From positions 186,001-250,000 of the forward strand of contig NZ_RCIQ01000001.1 in NCBI RefSeq assembly GCF_004000255.1: DNA of 64,000 nucleotides, written 5' to 3'. Position 1 is the first letter of the stretch. Each line of letters opens with the position of its first letter. The notes beneath the pieces were generated by a model. The model was not told the origin of the DNA. It worked only from the letters and a program-made list of their open reading frames with translations, and made no database searches. Below, one piece after another: positions 7,956-16,785 of the stretch. Origin of the DNA: Nioella ostreopsis (GTDB taxonomy: Bacteria; Pseudomonadota; Alphaproteobacteria; Rhodobacterales; Rhodobacteraceae). A program made the translations under genes and the position numbers.

Positions 7956-10354
7956 CCGAGGCGCAGGTTCTCATTATTGGCGGCGGCGCCATGGGCGTGT
8001 CGCTGGCCTATCACCTCGCCAAGGCAGGCTGGTCTGACGTGGTGCTGACCGAAAAGAACGATCTCACCCACGGATCCACCTGGCATGCCGCGGGGCTCTG
8101 TACCCATTTCGCCCATAGCGCCACGATCCAGGCGCTTCGGGCGCACTCGGTCAAGCTCTACCGCGACGTGCTGCCCGAGGAAACCGGGCAAAGCTGCGGG
8201 TTCCATCGGTCCGGCGCGATGCGGGTGACGAAGAACCCCGAGCGGATGGACGAGTTCCGCCATGTCGCGGGGCTGTCGGCCTTCACCGGCTATCCGCTGG
8301 AGGTGCTGACGCCCGAGCGGATCGCGGAGCTGCATCCTCTGGCGCAACTCGATGGTCTGTTGGGCGGGATTTATGAACCCGATGACGGCCATGTTGACCC
8401 CTCACTGGCCACCAACGCCATGGCGCAGGTTGCGCAACGAAACGGGGTCACGATCCTGCGTCAGAACCCGGTTCTGTCGATCACGCGGGAGGGCGAGGGG
8501 TGGATCGTGGAGACCCCCAAGGCCACGATCCACGCCCGCCAGATCGTGAATGCCGCCGGAACCTGGGGCTTCGAGGTTGGGCAGATGATGGGGGTGAACG
8601 TGCCCTTGGTTCCCGTGCTGCACCAGTACCTTGTCACCGACACCGTGCCCGAAGTGGCCGAACGCATCGCCGCCGGTCTGCCGGAACTGCCCATGATCCG
8701 CGACCCGGAGGAAAGCTGGTATCTGCGGCAGGAACGCGACGGGCTGATCCTTGGGCCCTATGAGAAAGAGGCGCAGGTCTGGTCCGTTGACGGGGTGCCG
8801 CCCGAGTTCGGGGCGGAACTGATGCCGCCTGATCTGGACAGGGTCGAACACATCATCGAGGCTGCCATGGCCCGCGTTCCGGCACTGGGCAACGGCGGCG
8901 TCAAGACGGTGGTGAATGGCCCCATCACCTTCACCCCCGACGCCAACCCACTCATCGGCCCGGCCCATGGGGTGCCGGGGGCGTGGCTTCTGACCGGGTC
9001 CTCTATGGGGGTGATGGAAGGCGGCGGCGCGGGCTGGTTCCTGGCCCATTGGATGACGCATGGGGCACCGCCGATGGATGCGCTTGCGATCGATAGCCGA
9101 CGGTTCGGGGATTGGGCGGACCGCGATTTTCGCGTGGCAAAGGCGGTGGAGTGTTTCGGCCTGCAATTCGGCGTGCATTACCCCTATGAGGAACGCCCCG
9201 CAGGGCGCGGTCTGCGCCTGTCGCCCCTGCATGACCGGATGGTTGCGCGCGGCGCCGTCATGGGCGCGGCGCATGGCTGGGAGCGGCCCAATTGGTTCTC
9301 CGACATGCCCGATGATCATGCGAGGGAGAGTTTCCAGCGGACAAATTGGTTCGAGCCTGTCGCGCGGGAGGTTTCTTGCGCGACAAACGGTGTGGCGTTG
9401 GCCGATCTTTCGGTTTTCTCCAAGTTCGAAGTCACCGGGGCAGGCACTTCAGAATTCCTCGACACGTTCGGGGCCAACACGTCGCCGCGTGTAGGGCGGA
9501 TCGGGCTGATCCATACGCTGACCCCAACGGGGGGCGTGTTGTCGGAATTTACCGTGGCGCGGCTGGCAGAGGATCACGCCTATCTGACCAGCGCCGCAGC
9601 GGCGGAAGAGATCGACCTTGACCTGCTGTGCGACCATGCGGCGGCGCGTGATGTGACCGTGACGACTGTCACCGAACGGCTCGGGGTCATCGGCCTGATG
9701 GGGCCAAAATCGCGCGATGTTCTGGGGACGCTGACCGATGCAGACCTTGGCGACGGCTTCCCGTGGCTTACCGTGCAGGAGATCACTGTCGCGGGCCTGC
9801 CAGTGCGGGCGCTTCGCGTTTCCTATCTTGGCGAATTGGGGTGGGAATTGCATGCCGAGGCACAGCACCTGCCCGCGCTTTTCGATGCGCTTGAAGAGGC
9901 GGGCCAGCCCCACGGGATCGGCTTTTACGGGGCCTATGCCGCCAATTCCATGCGGCTCGAAAAAGGCTATCGCGGGTGGGGCGCGGACCTGACCACGGAA
10001 CGCTCGCCGCTGGAAAGTGGGCTTGCCGCCTTCACCAAGACCGAGGGCCGCGACTTCCTCGGACGGCAAGCCCTGCTGACGCGCGCCAACGACTGGCAGT
10101 CGGTCCTGCTGCGCATCGAGGACGGCCCGACCGATCCGTTCTATGCCCACCCCGTCTATCAAGGCGAAAGGATCATCGGCATCGTTACCTCGGGCGGGTT
10201 TGGCCATAGGGTTGGCCACGCTCTGGCCCTTGCCTTGCTGCGCGAACCGCTGTCCGGTGAAGACCTCAGCATCGAAATCCTGGGCCAGCGCCGCGCCGCG
10301 ACCGTGCTGGACCGCCCGCCCTTCGACCCCGACAATAGCCGCCTGCGTGCGTGA
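7952..10354 (+). CDS. FAD-dependent dimethylglycine/sarcosine dehydrogenase-like protein (second copy)
   Basis: An 800-residue paralogue of the preceding gene with the same three-part layout. It has a dinucleotide-binding GGGAMG near residues 10-15, the flavin-attachment motif GSTWHAAGLC with His45, a linker, and a GcvT-like C-terminal half with RLEKGYRGWGADLTTERSPLE. The second copy is clearly diverged from the first, so the pair may act on successive methyl groups or form a heteromer. The four-base overlap with the first copy implies coupled translation. The aminotransferase gene follows after 12 bp in the same operon. Confidence 0.9.
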   Translation: MTEAQVLIIGGGAMGVSLAYHLAKAGWSDVVLTEKNDLTHGSTWHAAGLCTHFAHSATIQALRAHSVKLYRDVLPEETGQSCGFHRSGAMRVTKNPERMDEFRHVAGLSAFTGYPLEVLTPERIAELHPLAQLDGLLGGIYEPDDGHVDPSLATNAMAQVAQRNGVTILRQNPVLSITREGEGWIVETPKATIHARQIVNAAGTWGFEVGQMMGVNVPLVPVLHQYLVTDTVPEVAERIAAGLPELPMIRDPEESWYLRQERDGLILGPYEKEAQVWSVDGVPPEFGAELMPPDLDRVEHIIEAAMARVPALGNGGVKTVVNGPITFTPDANPLIGPAHGVPGAWLLTGSSMGVMEGGGAGWFLAHWMTHGAPPMDALAIDSRRFGDWADRDFRVAKAVECFGLQFGVHYPYEERPAGRGLRLSPLHDRMVARGAVMGAAHGWERPNWFSDMPDDHARESFQRTNWFEPVAREVSCATNGVALADLSVFSKFEVTGAGTSEFLDTFGANTSPRVGRIGLIHTLTPTGGVLSEFTVARLAEDHAYLTSAAAAEEIDLDLLCDHAAARDVTVTTVTERLGVIGLMGPKSRDVLGTLTDADLGDGFPWLTVQEITVAGLPVRALRVSYLGELGWELHAEAQHLPALFDALEEAGQPHGIGFYGAYAANSMRLEKGYRGWGADLTTERSPLESGLAAFTKTEGRDFLGRQALLTRANDWQSVLLRIEDGPTDPFYAHPVYQGERIIGIVTSGGFGHRVGHALALALLREPLSGEDLSIEILGQRRAATVLDRPPFDPDNSRLRA

Positions 10355-10366
10355 AAGGAGCCCAAG

Positions 10367-11677
10367 ATGACCGACCTTCCCATTGACTGGACGACCGAGG
10401 GCACCGCGCGCCGCCGCGACACCTACTACGCGGCGACGCAGACCAAGTTCGTGCCCTTCAAGGATCCGATCGTCTTCCGCAAAGGGCAGATGCAATACCT
10501 GTGGGACGCAGAGGGCAACAAATACACCGACCTTCTGGGTATGAATGTCTGTATCTCTGTCGGCCATTCCCACCCGAAGGTGGTCGCCGCCGCCCAAGCA
10601 CAGGCCGCCGATCTGACCCATTGCACGACGATGTTCTATCACCCGGTCCCCGCGCATCTGGCCGAGGAGCTGGCCGCGACGATGCCGAAGGGCCATGACT
10701 GGGTGGTGCATTTCACCAATTCCGGGGCCGAGGCCATTGACCTCGCCATGACCATCGCCCGGACCTACACGGGCAATCTCGACCTTCTGGCGCTGCGCAC
10801 CGCCTATCACGGCCCGACCGCTGCCGCGCAATCGGTGACGGGGATTTCCACCTGGCGCCACCCCGGCATGCCCGGCAACGTCGCTTTCGTGGCCGACCCG
10901 AACCAGTATCGCGGGATCTTCGGGGAAAACGCGGGCGCGGCCCCGTATCTCGATGAGATCGAGCGCACCATTGCCACCGCCACCTCCGGCAGGATCGCCG
11001 GGATGCTGGTGGAAAGCGTGCAGGGCTATGGTGGCATCATCGAGATGCCAGAGGGCTACATGTCCGGCGCTGCGGAACGGGTGCGCGCGGCGGGCGGGCT
11101 CTATATCGCGGATGAGGTGCAATCGGGCTTTGGGCGCACCGGCGATCACATGTGGGGGTTCGAGGCCGACGGGGTGGTGCCCGATATCGTCGTCATGGCC
11201 AAGGGGATCGGCAACGGCTTCCCCCTCGGGGCCGTGGTGACGCGCAAGGATATCGCCGCGCCGATGGCGGAAAAGTTCATGTTCCACACCTATGGCGCCA
11301 ACCCCACCAGCTGCGCGGCGGGACGCGCGGTACTGCAGGTGATCCGCGAGGACGAGGTACAGGAGAATGCACGCACGGTCGGTGCGGCACTGCTGAAACG
11401 CCTGCATGAGTTGAAGGACAAGCACGAGGCCATTGGCGACGTGCGAGGCAGGGGGCTGATGCTGGCCATCGAGATGGTGAAGGACCGGCGCACCAAGGAA
11501 CCCGACCGTGAAACCACATCGGCGGTGTTCGAGAACTGTCGCGCCTCGCGCCTGATCCTGTCCAAATCCGGGCCCACGCAATCGGTGCTGCGCATGGTGC
11601 CGCCGATGTGTCTCTCTTTGGCAGATGTGGACGAGGTGGCCGAGGGGCTCGACCGGGCCTTCACCGCGCTCGGCTGA
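10367..11677 (+). CDS. Class III pyridoxal-phosphate aminotransferase
   Basis: A 436-residue aspartate-aminotransferase-fold enzyme of class III, the group with alanine-glyoxylate aminotransferase 2, omega-amino acid and taurine aminotransferases. Visible motifs are the FTNSGAEAIDLAM cofactor loop, the YIADEVQSGFGRTG segment and Lys279 in VVMAKGIGNGFPLG, the residue that forms the Schiff base with PLP. An AAAGGAG ribosome-binding site lies just upstream. In this operon it could transaminate glyoxylate or a beta-amino acid left after demethylation, but the sequence alone does not fix the substrate. Confidence 0.9.
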   Translation: MTDLPIDWTTEGTARRRDTYYAATQTKFVPFKDPIVFRKGQMQYLWDAEGNKYTDLLGMNVCISVGHSHPKVVAAAQAQAADLTHCTTMFYHPVPAHLAEELAATMPKGHDWVVHFTNSGAEAIDLAMTIARTYTGNLDLLALRTAYHGPTAAAQSVTGISTWRHPGMPGNVAFVADPNQYRGIFGENAGAAPYLDEIERTIATATSGRIAGMLVESVQGYGGIIEMPEGYMSGAAERVRAAGGLYIADEVQSGFGRTGDHMWGFEADGVVPDIVVMAKGIGNGFPLGAVVTRKDIAAPMAEKFMFHTYGANPTSCAAGRAVLQVIREDEVQENARTVGAALLKRLHELKDKHEAIGDVRGRGLMLAIEMVKDRRTKEPDRETTSAVFENCRASRLILSKSGPTQSVLRMVPPMCLSLADVDEVAEGLDRAFTALG

Positions 11678-11746
11678 CGGGGCATTGCCTGTCGCGCCCA
11701 TCTGCGCTTTGACTTGGGGGTAGTCGTCCAACTGAAAGCAAGCCCC

Positions 11747-13540
11747 ATGACATTCACCACGCGGCCCGAAATCTCCGGCACCTTCGGCATGGTCACCAGC
11801 ACCCATTGGCTGGCCACGGCGGCAGGCATGAAGATGCTGGAGGCTGGCGGCAGTGCCGCCGATGCGGCGGTGGCTGCGGGCTTTGTGCTGAACGTGGTGG
11901 AGCCGCATCTGAACGGGCCGCTTGGGGACATGCCGCTGCTTTTCCGGGCGGCAGGGGCGGAGGAACCGGTGGTGATCTGCGGGCAGGGCACCGCGCCTGC
12001 GGGGGCGACGATTGCCCACTACCGCGCCCGGGGGCTGACGCGCATCCCTGGCTCTGGTTTGCTCGCCACTGTCGTGCCGGGGGCTTTTGACGCGTGGATG
12101 TTGCTGCTTCGCGATCATGGTCGCCTGCCACTGGCGGAGGTGCTGGCCCCCGCGATCCACTATGCCCGTCATGGACATCCGATCCTGCCGCGCGTGGCGA
12201 ATGAGATTGCGGGCATGGCGGATGTGTTCCGAACGGAATGGCCCAGTTCCGCCCCGGTCTGGCTGCCCGGTGGTCAGGCACCCGAAGCGGGGACTCTCTT
12301 CGCCAACCCCATGCTGGCCGATTTCTGGGAGAGGCTGGTGGACGAGGCCAAAAGCGCGGGCGTGGACCGGGTTGCACAGATCGAAGCGGCGCGGCTGGCC
12401 TTTTACGAGGGGTTTGTTGCCGAGGCAATTGACGATTTCCTGCGGGATGCCGAGGTGCTGGACGCCTCTGGTGACCGCCATATGGGTGTGATGACCGGGC
12501 AGGACATGGCCGATTGGCGGGCGAGCATTGAGGCCCCGATCTCGGTCGATCATGCGGGCTGGACGGTCTGGAAAGGCGGCGGCTGGACCCAGGGGCCGGT
12601 GCTGTTGCAATGCCTGCAAATGCTGCGCGGCGATGATCTGGCCGGGATGGACCCAATGGGGGCGGATTTCGTTCACCTCGTCACCGAGGCGCTGAAGCTC
12701 GCCTTCGCGGATCGCGATGCCTATCTGGGAGAGCCGAACGCAAAGGACCTGCCGCTGGAGGCACTGCTATCCGCCGAATACGGCACGGCGCGGCGGGCAG
12801 AGATCGGGGATAGCGCCAGCCTCGACTTCCGACCGGGCTCCCTCGCGGGATATGAGGACTGGGCCGATGCGTTCCGCGCCCGTGTGGCGGAACCCGTGCC
12901 CGACGATACCGGCATCGGCATCGGCGAACCGACAATGGCGCATCTGACGGCCAAACGGGGCGATACCTGCCATGTCGATGTGGTGGACCAATGGGGCAAC
13001 ATGCTGTCTGCCACGCCGTCGGGCGGATGGCTGAAATCCTCACCCGTGGTGCCGGGGCTTGGGGTTCCGCTCAACACCCGCGCGCAGATGTTCTGGCTGG
13101 AGGAGGGCCTGCCGACCTCGCTCGCCCCAGGTCGCCGACCGCGCACGACGCTGTCACCCTCGATGGCCCAAGCCCCGGACGGAACGAAGCTGGCCTTTGG
13201 CACACCGGGCGGGGATCAGCAGGATCAATGGCAACTGACCTTCCTGCTACGGCTGATCCATCACGGCATGAACCTGCAAGAGGCCATCGACGGGCCGCTC
13301 TTCCACACGGGCCATCTGCTGGAAAGCTTCTACCCGCGCGGCACCAAGCCCGGCTATCTGATGATCGAGCCGAATTTCCCCCGGGCGACGCTGGCCGAAC
13401 TGGAACGGCGCGGTCACCGGCTGGAGGTTTCGGACCCGTGGTCCATCGGGCGGCTGACCGCTGCGCGCATCCGTCCTGACGGGATCATGTCCGCCGCTGC
13501 AACTCCGCGCCTGATGCAGGCTTATGCCGCCGGGCGTTGA
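11747..13540 (+). CDS. Gamma-glutamyltransferase-family protein
   Basis: The protein of about 597 residues has the N-terminal-nucleophile fold of gamma-glutamyltransferases. GGSAADAAVAAGFVLNVVEPH near the N-terminus is the family signature, and Thr407 in GDTCHVDVVDQWGN aligns with the nucleophile at the self-cleavage site. No export signal is seen at the chosen start (MTFTTRPEISGTFG), so it is probably cytoplasmic, unlike classical GGT. Members of this type include hydrolases of acyl amides. It is the last gene of the methylamine cluster. The ATG at 11747 fits the usual N-terminus better than the one 33 bp upstream. Confidence 0.87.
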   Translation: MTFTTRPEISGTFGMVTSTHWLATAAGMKMLEAGGSAADAAVAAGFVLNVVEPHLNGPLGDMPLLFRAAGAEEPVVICGQGTAPAGATIAHYRARGLTRIPGSGLLATVVPGAFDAWMLLLRDHGRLPLAEVLAPAIHYARHGHPILPRVANEIAGMADVFRTEWPSSAPVWLPGGQAPEAGTLFANPMLADFWERLVDEAKSAGVDRVAQIEAARLAFYEGFVAEAIDDFLRDAEVLDASGDRHMGVMTGQDMADWRASIEAPISVDHAGWTVWKGGGWTQGPVLLQCLQMLRGDDLAGMDPMGADFVHLVTEALKLAFADRDAYLGEPNAKDLPLEALLSAEYGTARRAEIGDSASLDFRPGSLAGYEDWADAFRARVAEPVPDDTGIGIGEPTMAHLTAKRGDTCHVDVVDQWGNMLSATPSGGWLKSSPVVPGLGVPLNTRAQMFWLEEGLPTSLAPGRRPRTTLSPSMAQAPDGTKLAFGTPGGDQQDQWQLTFLLRLIHHGMNLQEAIDGPLFHTGHLLESFYPRGTKPGYLMIEPNFPRATLAELERRGHRLEVSDPWSIGRLTAARIRPDGIMSAAATPRLMQAYAAGR

Positions 13541-13610
13541 GGGCCTGGGCCACACAATGCGATCAGCGTTCCGGGCTTGTCCTGCGATGAGGACGAAGCT
13601 CTGGCATAGA

Positions 13611-13634
13611 CGATATGTTCGCAGAAACATAATG
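13611..13634. promoter_or_regulatory. Candidate Mo-box (ModE/Mop-type operator)
   Basis: A perfect dyad, TATGTT at 13614-13619 and AACATA at 13626-13631 with a 6-bp spacer, sits inside a frame that begins CGATATGTT and ends AACATAATG. This resembles the ModE/MopA operators of enteric bacteria and Rhodobacter, which are built as CGNTATAT-like half sites around a spacer of 6-7 bp. It lies 42 bp upstream of the ModE-like gene that heads the modABC operon, where autoregulation by molybdate would be expected. The similarity was judged by eye. Confidence 0.55.
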
Positions 13635-13675
13635 AACCCTTGCCATCGGTCGTCTCATGCGGCTAACTCCCTTTC

Positions 13676-14077
13676 ATGTCCCACCCCGACCAGCTGCCAT
13701 CACCGCCCTCCCGCCTGCGCCTCAGACTTCTCTTCGGGGATGACCTGATGCTTGGCCCCGGCAAGGCGGATCTGCTGGAAGGAATACGCGACACCGGTTC
13801 GATTGCCGCTGCCGGACGGGCCATGTCCATGAGCTACAAACGGGCGTGGACCCTTGTAGATCAGATGAATGGCGCCTTTCAGAAGCCGCTGGTCGACAGC
13901 GTTCGGGGCGGGGCGAAAGGCGGCGGTGCAAGACTGACCGAAGCCGGGGAACAAGTGCTGAAGCATTATCGGAAACTGGAAGACATCGCTGCCGAGGCCG
14001 GTGCCGCGCGGATCAATGCCATATCGGACCTGCTGAAGACCGGGGATGCCGCCCCGGACGATCAAGGGCGCGGCTGA
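13676..14077 (+). CDS. ModE-type winged helix regulator without molybdate-binding domain
   Basis: A 133-residue protein equivalent to the N-terminal DNA-binding half of ModE. It has the LysR-like winged helix with DTGSIAAAGRAMSMSYKRAWTLVDQMN and a basic wing (VRGGAKGGGARLT). The C-terminal TOBE/Mop repeats that bind molybdate in full ModE are absent, so molybdate sensing would need another partner or a different mechanism. Its stop overlaps the modA start by one base. This short form is common in alphaproteobacterial mod operons. Confidence 0.87.
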   Translation: MSHPDQLPSPPSRLRLRLLFGDDLMLGPGKADLLEGIRDTGSIAAAGRAMSMSYKRAWTLVDQMNGAFQKPLVDSVRGGAKGGGARLTEAGEQVLKHYRKLEDIAAEAGAARINAISDLLKTGDAAPDDQGRG

Positions 14078-14898
14078 TGTCAGCGATGTGTTTCAATGGC
14101 CATAACGTGGAGGGGATCTCTCATCAACCGAGACCCGTGCGCCTTGTCTGTTTCATACTATCCTTGATGGCCATGGTCCTGACCGCTGCCCCGGCAGCGG
14201 CCGAAACGGTGACGGTCTTTGCCGCCGCCAGCCTGACCACAGCGCTGACACGGGTTGCGGAGCAGTATGAAGAAACGGAAGGCGGGGACATCGCGCTTTC
14301 CTTCGCGGGATCGTCGGCCCTTGCACGTCAGATTCAGCTAGGCGCCCCTGCCGATATCTTCCTTTCCGCGAACCCCGATTGGATGGACCTTCTTCAGGCG
14401 GGGGATCTGATAGACCCTGACAGCCGAATTGACCTGTTGGGCAACAGCCTTGTGCTGGTCGCGCATGAGCCAACCGACCATGTCGACCTGACAGCTGACC
14501 TGGACTTGTCTGCGCTGCTTGGTCCCGGTCGCCTGGCCATGGCGTTGACGCAGGCCGTGCCCGCAGGGATCTACGGACGCACGGCGCTGGACACGCTTGG
14601 ACTGTGGGATCAGGTGGCCACGCAGGTGGTCGAGACGGACAATGTCCGGGCGGCGCTGGCGTTGGTTGCGCTCGGCGAGGCCCCGCTTGGCGTGGTTTAT
14701 GCCACCGATGCCCGGGCCGATCCCGATGTTCACGTGATCGCGACATTCCCCCCGGACAGCCACCCGCCGATTACCTATCCGGCCGCCCTGCTATACGGTC
14801 CAGCCGCAGAGGAGGCCGGGGGATTCCTGACCTTCCTTCAAGGCCCCGATGCCCGCGCGGTGTTCGAAGCCGAGGGCTTCACAGTGTTGGGGGACTAG
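14077..14898 (+). CDS. modA: Molybdate ABC transporter, periplasmic binding protein
   Basis: The 273-residue ModA carries a signal peptide (LVCFILSLMAMVLTAAPAAAE) and a mature domain starting TVTVFAAASLTTALTRVAE, the classic ModA opening. SFAGSSALARQI and GAPADIFLSANPDWMD contain the serine and backbone positions that hold the oxyanion. It delivers molybdate (possibly tungstate) to ModBC. The start at 14077 overlaps the regulator's stop; later in-frame ATGs at 14086 and 14167 would also keep the signal peptide, so the exact start is uncertain. Confidence 0.93.
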   Translation: MSAMCFNGHNVEGISHQPRPVRLVCFILSLMAMVLTAAPAAAETVTVFAAASLTTALTRVAEQYEETEGGDIALSFAGSSALARQIQLGAPADIFLSANPDWMDLLQAGDLIDPDSRIDLLGNSLVLVAHEPTDHVDLTADLDLSALLGPGRLAMALTQAVPAGIYGRTALDTLGLWDQVATQVVETDNVRAALALVALGEAPLGVVYATDARADPDVHVIATFPPDSHPPITYPAALLYGPAAEEAGGFLTFLQGPDARAVFEAEGFTVLGD

Positions 14899-14902
14899 GC
14901 CG

Positions 14903-15595
14903 GTGGACTGGCTGGGACCGGAGGAATGGCAGGCGGTGGCCCTGTCGCTGCGCGTGTCGTTTTGGGCGACGCTGGCCAGCCTGCCGCTTGGCATCTTTAC
15001 CGCCTATGCGCTGGCGCGCTGGCGGTTTCCGGGGCACGGTTTGGTCAACGGGCTGGTGCACCTGCCGCTGATCCTGCCGCCGGTGGTCACCGGTTACCTG
15101 TTGCTCCTGACCTTCGGTACGCGCGGGCCTGTGGGATCGGCGCTGCAGGAGATAGGCATTGTCCTTGCCTTCCGCTGGACCGGCGCGGCGCTTGCCGCCG
15201 CTGTCATGGCCTTTCCGCTGATGGTGCGCGCCATTCGCCTGTCGATCGAAGCCGTGGATCCCAAGCTGGAACAGGCGGCCGCCACGCTTGGAGCCTCTCG
15301 CCTATGGGTCTTTGCCACCGTGACCTTGCCGATGATCCTGCCCGGCATCATCGCGGGCGCGATCCTGGCCTTTGCCAAAGCCATGGGGGAATTCGGCGCG
15401 ACGATTACTTTCGTGTCCAACATCCCCGGCCAGACCCGTACCGTGCCCTCCGCGATCTATGCTTTCCTGCAAGTGCCGGGGGGTGAAGACGCGGCGATGC
15501 GGCTTGTGCTGGTATCGGTCGCCGTGGCCATGACCGCGCTACTTCTTTCGGAAGTCATCGCGCGGAAGATTGCCGCAAGGGTGTCCGGCACATGA
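14903..15595 (+). CDS. modB: Molybdate ABC transporter permease
   Basis: ModB forms the membrane channel of the molybdate importer. The 230-residue protein has about five hydrophobic helices and the EAA loop, readable as EQAAATLGASRLWVFATVTLP, that docks onto ModC. The GTG at 14903 is chosen as start because it gives VDWLGPEEWQAV at a normal ModB length and has a GGGGGA ribosome-binding site about 8 bases upstream. An earlier ATG at 14849 would run through the end of modA in another frame. The stop overlaps the modC start (ATGA). Confidence 0.92.
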   Translation: MDWLGPEEWQAVALSLRVSFWATLASLPLGIFTAYALARWRFPGHGLVNGLVHLPLILPPVVTGYLLLLTFGTRGPVGSALQEIGIVLAFRWTGAALAAAVMAFPLMVRAIRLSIEAVDPKLEQAAATLGASRLWVFATVTLPMILPGIIAGAILAFAKAMGEFGATITFVSNIPGQTRTVPSAIYAFLQVPGGEDAAMRLVLVSVAVAMTALLLSEVIARKIAARVSGT

Positions 15596-16677
15596 CCCTG
15601 TCGGTCTCCCTTCGCCACGCTTTGCCGGGGTTTCTGCTGGACGCGGAGTTTGACGCCCCGCTCGGAATAACGGTGCTGTTCGGGCGGTCCGGGTCCGGCA
15701 AGACCACGATTGCCAATGCGGTGGCAGGGCTGCTTCGGCCAGACCGGGGGCGGATCGTTGCCGGGGATCAGGTGCTGATGGATAGCGACCGGGGCCTGTG
15801 GGTGGCTCCGAACAAGCGCCGGATCGGCTATGTCTTTCAGGAGGGGCGGTTGTTTCCGCATCTGACCGTGCGCCAGAACCTCGCCTATGGCCGCTGGTTC
15901 GCCCCCAAGGGCGCGCAGATCGAGGACATGGCGCATGTGGTCGATCTTCTTGGGATCGGGCATCTGCTGACCCGCCGTCCCGGAGCGTTGTCGGGCGGGG
16001 AAAAACAGCGGGTGGCAATCGGTCGGGCCTTGTTGTCCGCGCCGCGGCTGATCGTGGCGGATGAACCGCTGGCCGCCCTGGACGAGGCGCGCAAGGCCGA
16101 GATCCTGCCTTATCTGGAACGGCTGCGCGATGAGGTCGAAATTCCGATTCTCTATGTCAGTCATTCGGCAGCCGAGGTGGCGCGGCTGGCGACAACGGTG
16201 GTGGCGCTTGAAAACGGGCGGGTGATCCGGCAGGGGGCCGCGGCCGAGGTGCTGGCCGATCCTGCCGTTACCCCGCTCGGGGCGCGATCCGCCGGGGCGC
16301 TGCTGATGGCAAGGGTGGTTGCCCATCATGACGACGGGTTGACGGAGCTTGAGGCCGGGGGATGCCCGCTGTTTCTGCCGCGCATTCCGCAAGCGCCGGG
16401 CCATGCCACCCGTATCCGTATTGCAGCTCATGACGTGATTGTATCGCGGGCAAGGCCAGAGGGGCTGTCGGCATTGAACATCCTGCCGGCGACCGTGCGG
16501 GATATCCGGGCAGGCGACGGGCCCGGCGCCATCCTGTCGCTCGACACTGCCGCAGGCGTGGTGCTGGCAAGGGTCACCCGCAGGTCTGTTGCATCGCTTT
16601 CGCTGGCGCCGGGAACGTCCTGTCATGCGGTGATCAAGACGGTGGCCATAGCGCCTGAAGATGTCGGCGCGCTTTAG
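15592..16677 (+). CDS. modC: Molybdate ABC transporter ATP-binding protein
   Basis: The 361-residue ATPase of the molybdate importer. It shows Walker A GRSGSGKTT near residue 31, a Q-loop in GYVFQEGRLFPHLTV, the ABC signature LSGGEKQRVAIGRAL, Walker B LIVADEP and the switch His in YVSHSAAEV. The last 70 residues (LNILPATVRDIRAG onward) form the Mop/TOBE domain typical of ModC, which can bind molybdate and may regulate uptake. It closes the modABC operon, followed within 5 bp by a palindrome cluster. Confidence 0.95.
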   Translation: MTLSVSLRHALPGFLLDAEFDAPLGITVLFGRSGSGKTTIANAVAGLLRPDRGRIVAGDQVLMDSDRGLWVAPNKRRIGYVFQEGRLFPHLTVRQNLAYGRWFAPKGAQIEDMAHVVDLLGIGHLLTRRPGALSGGEKQRVAIGRALLSAPRLIVADEPLAALDEARKAEILPYLERLRDEVEIPILYVSHSAAEVARLATTVVALENGRVIRQGAAAEVLADPAVTPLGARSAGALLMARVVAHHDDGLTELEAGGCPLFLPRIPQAPGHATRIRIAAHDVIVSRARPEGLSALNILPATVRDIRAGDGPGAILSLDTAAGVVLARVTRRSVASLSLAPGTSCHAVIKTVAIAPEDVGAL

Positions 16678-16681
16678 CCAA

Positions 16682-16776
16682 CAAGATTTTTCCGGAAAAA
16701 TCTTGCGGCGAAGGTATGAAGACTTTTCTGGAAAAGTCTTCCTTGCCTGCGAGAAAAATCTTCTGGAAGATTTTTC
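16682..16776. repeat. Three tandem palindromes at a convergent gene end (cluster A)
   Basis: Three near loop-free palindromes of 24 bp lie in a row: 16682-16705 (arm CAAGATTTTTCC), 16718-16741 (arm GAAGACTTTTC, 2-bp centre) and 16753-16776 (arm GAAAAATCTTC, 2-bp centre). They start 5 bp after the modC stop and end 10 bp before the end of the opposing hydrolase gene. The left arm of the first is nearly the reverse complement of the left arm of the third, so alternative pairings between elements are possible. The likely role is bidirectional transcription termination. Confidence 0.75.
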
Positions 16777-16785
16777 CGGGATCTC

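Noticed and set aside
9449-12676. A 1075-codon open frame on the minus strand across the flavoprotein, aminotransferase and GGT-like genes
   Set aside because: It is opposite three well-supported genes in a high-GC genome where antisense frames stay open by codon bias. Its translation is low-complexity, rich in His, Arg, Gly and Pro, with no family motif.
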